A program made the position numbers and the translations under genes. The notes below the pieces were generated by a model. It was not told the DNA's origin, made no database searches, and worked only from the letters and a program-made list of their open reading frames with translations. Positions 6,851-7,547 of a stretch of DNA of 7,547 bases are shown here, in pieces; within the stretch, counting starts at the first letter, position 1, and every line of letters begins with the position of its first letter. Origin of the DNA: Calditrichota bacterium (GTDB lineage Bacteria; Zhuqueibacterota; Zhuqueibacteria; Zhuqueibacterales; Geothermadaptataceae); NCBI GenBank assembly GCA_008501545.1, contig QQUM01000826.1:1-7547 (forward strand). Reading direction: 5' to 3'.

Positions 6851-6880
6851 TTGCTTTTATATGGTGAATCTTGCTATTGT
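6851..6880 (+). promoter_or_regulatory. weak candidate promoter of the aldehyde dehydrogenase gene
   Basis: TTGCTT (6851-6856) and TATTGT (6875-6880) are 18 nt apart, giving a leader of about 50 nt to the ATG at 6938. Matches are partial (3 and 4 of 6). It overlaps the better minus-strand promoter almost completely. Confidence 0.25.
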
Positions 6881-6883
6881 AAA
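6856..6883 (-). promoter_or_regulatory. sigma70-like promoter of the barrel/toast-rack operon
   Basis: On the minus strand TTTACA (6878-6883) and TATAAA (6856-6861) each match the -35 and -10 consensus at 5 of 6 positions and are 16 nt apart. Transcription would start near 6849, leaving a leader of about 100 nt before the ATG at 6746 that contains the 6764-6775 palindrome. If the host uses a Bacteroidota-type consensus this reading would not hold. Confidence 0.45.
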
Positions 6884-6937
6884 CCATGAATAACCGGCTT
6901 CCAGAATTCCTTATTAAACCCAATGAAGGAGAATTGA

Positions 6938-7547
6938 ATGGAATCCATGGATACGCTGTTTAACCAGCAAAAACAGCATGCTCCCAAAGTCGCAAGAAGT
7001 ACGGTCGAAGAACGCATCCTGAAATTACGTCTTCTGGAACAGGAAATCCTAAAACGGCAAGAACAAATAACGCAAGCGTTGCATGCGGATTTTCGAAAGC
7101 CCGAGTTGGAAACAAATTTTACGGAAACTTTTCTTTGTTTGCATGAAATAAGGCATACAATTCGACACCTGGCCAAATGGATGCGTCCGGAACGTGTATC
7201 AAGAACACTTCTCACTGTTACTGCCCGGAGTGAAATTCGCCATGAGCCCAAAGGTGTTGTGCTGATTATTTCCCCCTGGAATTTTCCAATACACCTTGCC
7301 ATTGTGCCATTGATTTCGGCGGTTGCTGCCGGAAACTGTGCCATAGTAAAACCGTCTGAATTTACAGCCAATTCATCAAAAATTATTGCGGAGATTATCG
7401 CAGCTGTTTTCCAGGAAAACGAAATTGCAGTTGTTCAGGGAGACAAAGATATTGCCATCCAACTTCTCCAACTGCCATTCAATCACATTTTTTTCACTGG
7501 CAGTTCTGCGGTTGGCAAAATCATCATGAAAGCCGCAGCAGAACACC
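6938..7547 (+). CDS. aldehyde dehydrogenase, N-terminal 203 codons (cut by window end)
   Basis: The frame stays open to the window end, so the C-terminal half, including the catalytic Cys, is outside. The visible part is the NAD(P)-binding domain: SPWNFP (112-117) with the conserved Asn115, VKPSE (137-141) with the cofactor-binding Lys138, and FTGSSAVG (186-193), the glycine motif of the Rossmann fold. The short N-terminus, beginning about 100 residues before the PWNFP motif, and the ISPWNFPIHL block resemble the ALDH3 group (fatty, aromatic or coniferyl aldehyde dehydrogenases, about 450-480 residues). It would oxidise an aldehyde to the acid with NAD(P)+; the substrate is unknown. The start is well supported: AAGGAG (6926-6931) is 6 nt upstream of ATG, with Met4 a poorer alternative. 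It is divergent from the barrel operon across 191 bp. The long open frame on the opposite strand here is a shadow of this gene. Confidence 0.93.
   Translation, partial: MESMDTLFNQQKQHAPKVARSTVEERILKLRLLEQEILKRQEQITQALHADFRKPELETNFTETFLCLHEIRHTIRHLAKWMRPERVSRTLLTVTARSEIRHEPKGVVLIISPWNFPIHLAIVPLISAVAAGNCAIVKPSEFTANSSKIIAEIIAAVFQENEIAVVQGDKDIAIQLLQLPFNHIFFTGSSAVGKIIMKAAAEH

Noticed and set aside
6886..6963. 25-codon plus-strand frame overlapping the aldehyde dehydrogenase start
   Set aside because: There is no Shine-Dalgarno before its ATG, while the dehydrogenase start in another frame has AAGGAG at ideal spacing.
6874..7371. 165-codon minus-strand frame opposite the aldehyde dehydrogenase
   Set aside because: The plus frame carries clear dehydrogenase motifs (SPWNFP, KPSE, FTGS); the antisense product is Cys/Arg/Ser-rich and shows no family features.

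Overview
The window reads as chromosome of a Gram-negative bacterium. The evidence is an Omp85-type outer-membrane barrel protein, a lipoprotein with a lipobox, and Sec signal peptides that end just before Gln. Base composition is moderately AT-rich. The mix of gene types would fit the FCB/Calditrichota-like part of the tree, but nothing here fixes the taxon and that placement is an inference. There are no rRNA or tRNA genes, CRISPR arrays, transposases or phage genes. Both ends cut through genes.

Layout: (1) Positions 3-1223 (+) hold the C-terminal part of a tandem family-2 glycosyltransferase whose start lies outside the window. (2) A bidirectional intrinsic terminator (1266-1298) separates it from a convergent gene for a TPR-repeat lipoprotein (1314-2417, -). 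(3) A 215-bp gap, then mtnA (2633-3673, -), the methylthioribose-1-phosphate isomerase of methionine salvage. (4) A 475-bp stretch without a convincing gene (3674-4148) that carries a 12-bp-stem inverted repeat close to mtnA, a near-exact direct repeat pair about 53 bp apart, a 10-bp perfect hairpin, and a very purine-rich Shine-Dalgarno-like tract followed by ATG-TAA. (5) A probable two-gene minus-strand operon: an Omp85-type barrel protein with a bactofilin-like beta-helical N-terminal segment (5052-6746), and 45 bp downstream a secreted protein with a toast-rack/DUF4097-like repeat pattern (4149-5006). (6) A 191-bp divergent intergenic region with a good sigma70-like promoter for that operon. 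(7) The N-terminal 203 codons of an aldehyde dehydrogenase (6938 to the end, +).

How they work together: the barrel protein and the toast-rack protein are the only pair that look functionally linked (same strand, short gap, both exported beta-rich proteins), and they are the most unusual part of the window. The glycosyltransferase, TPR lipoprotein, mtnA and aldehyde dehydrogenase look like independent transcription units. I do not see a clear defence, secretion or biosynthetic system. The strongest candidate for something under-described is the POTRA-less barrel with a bactofilin-like segment and its toast-rack partner.
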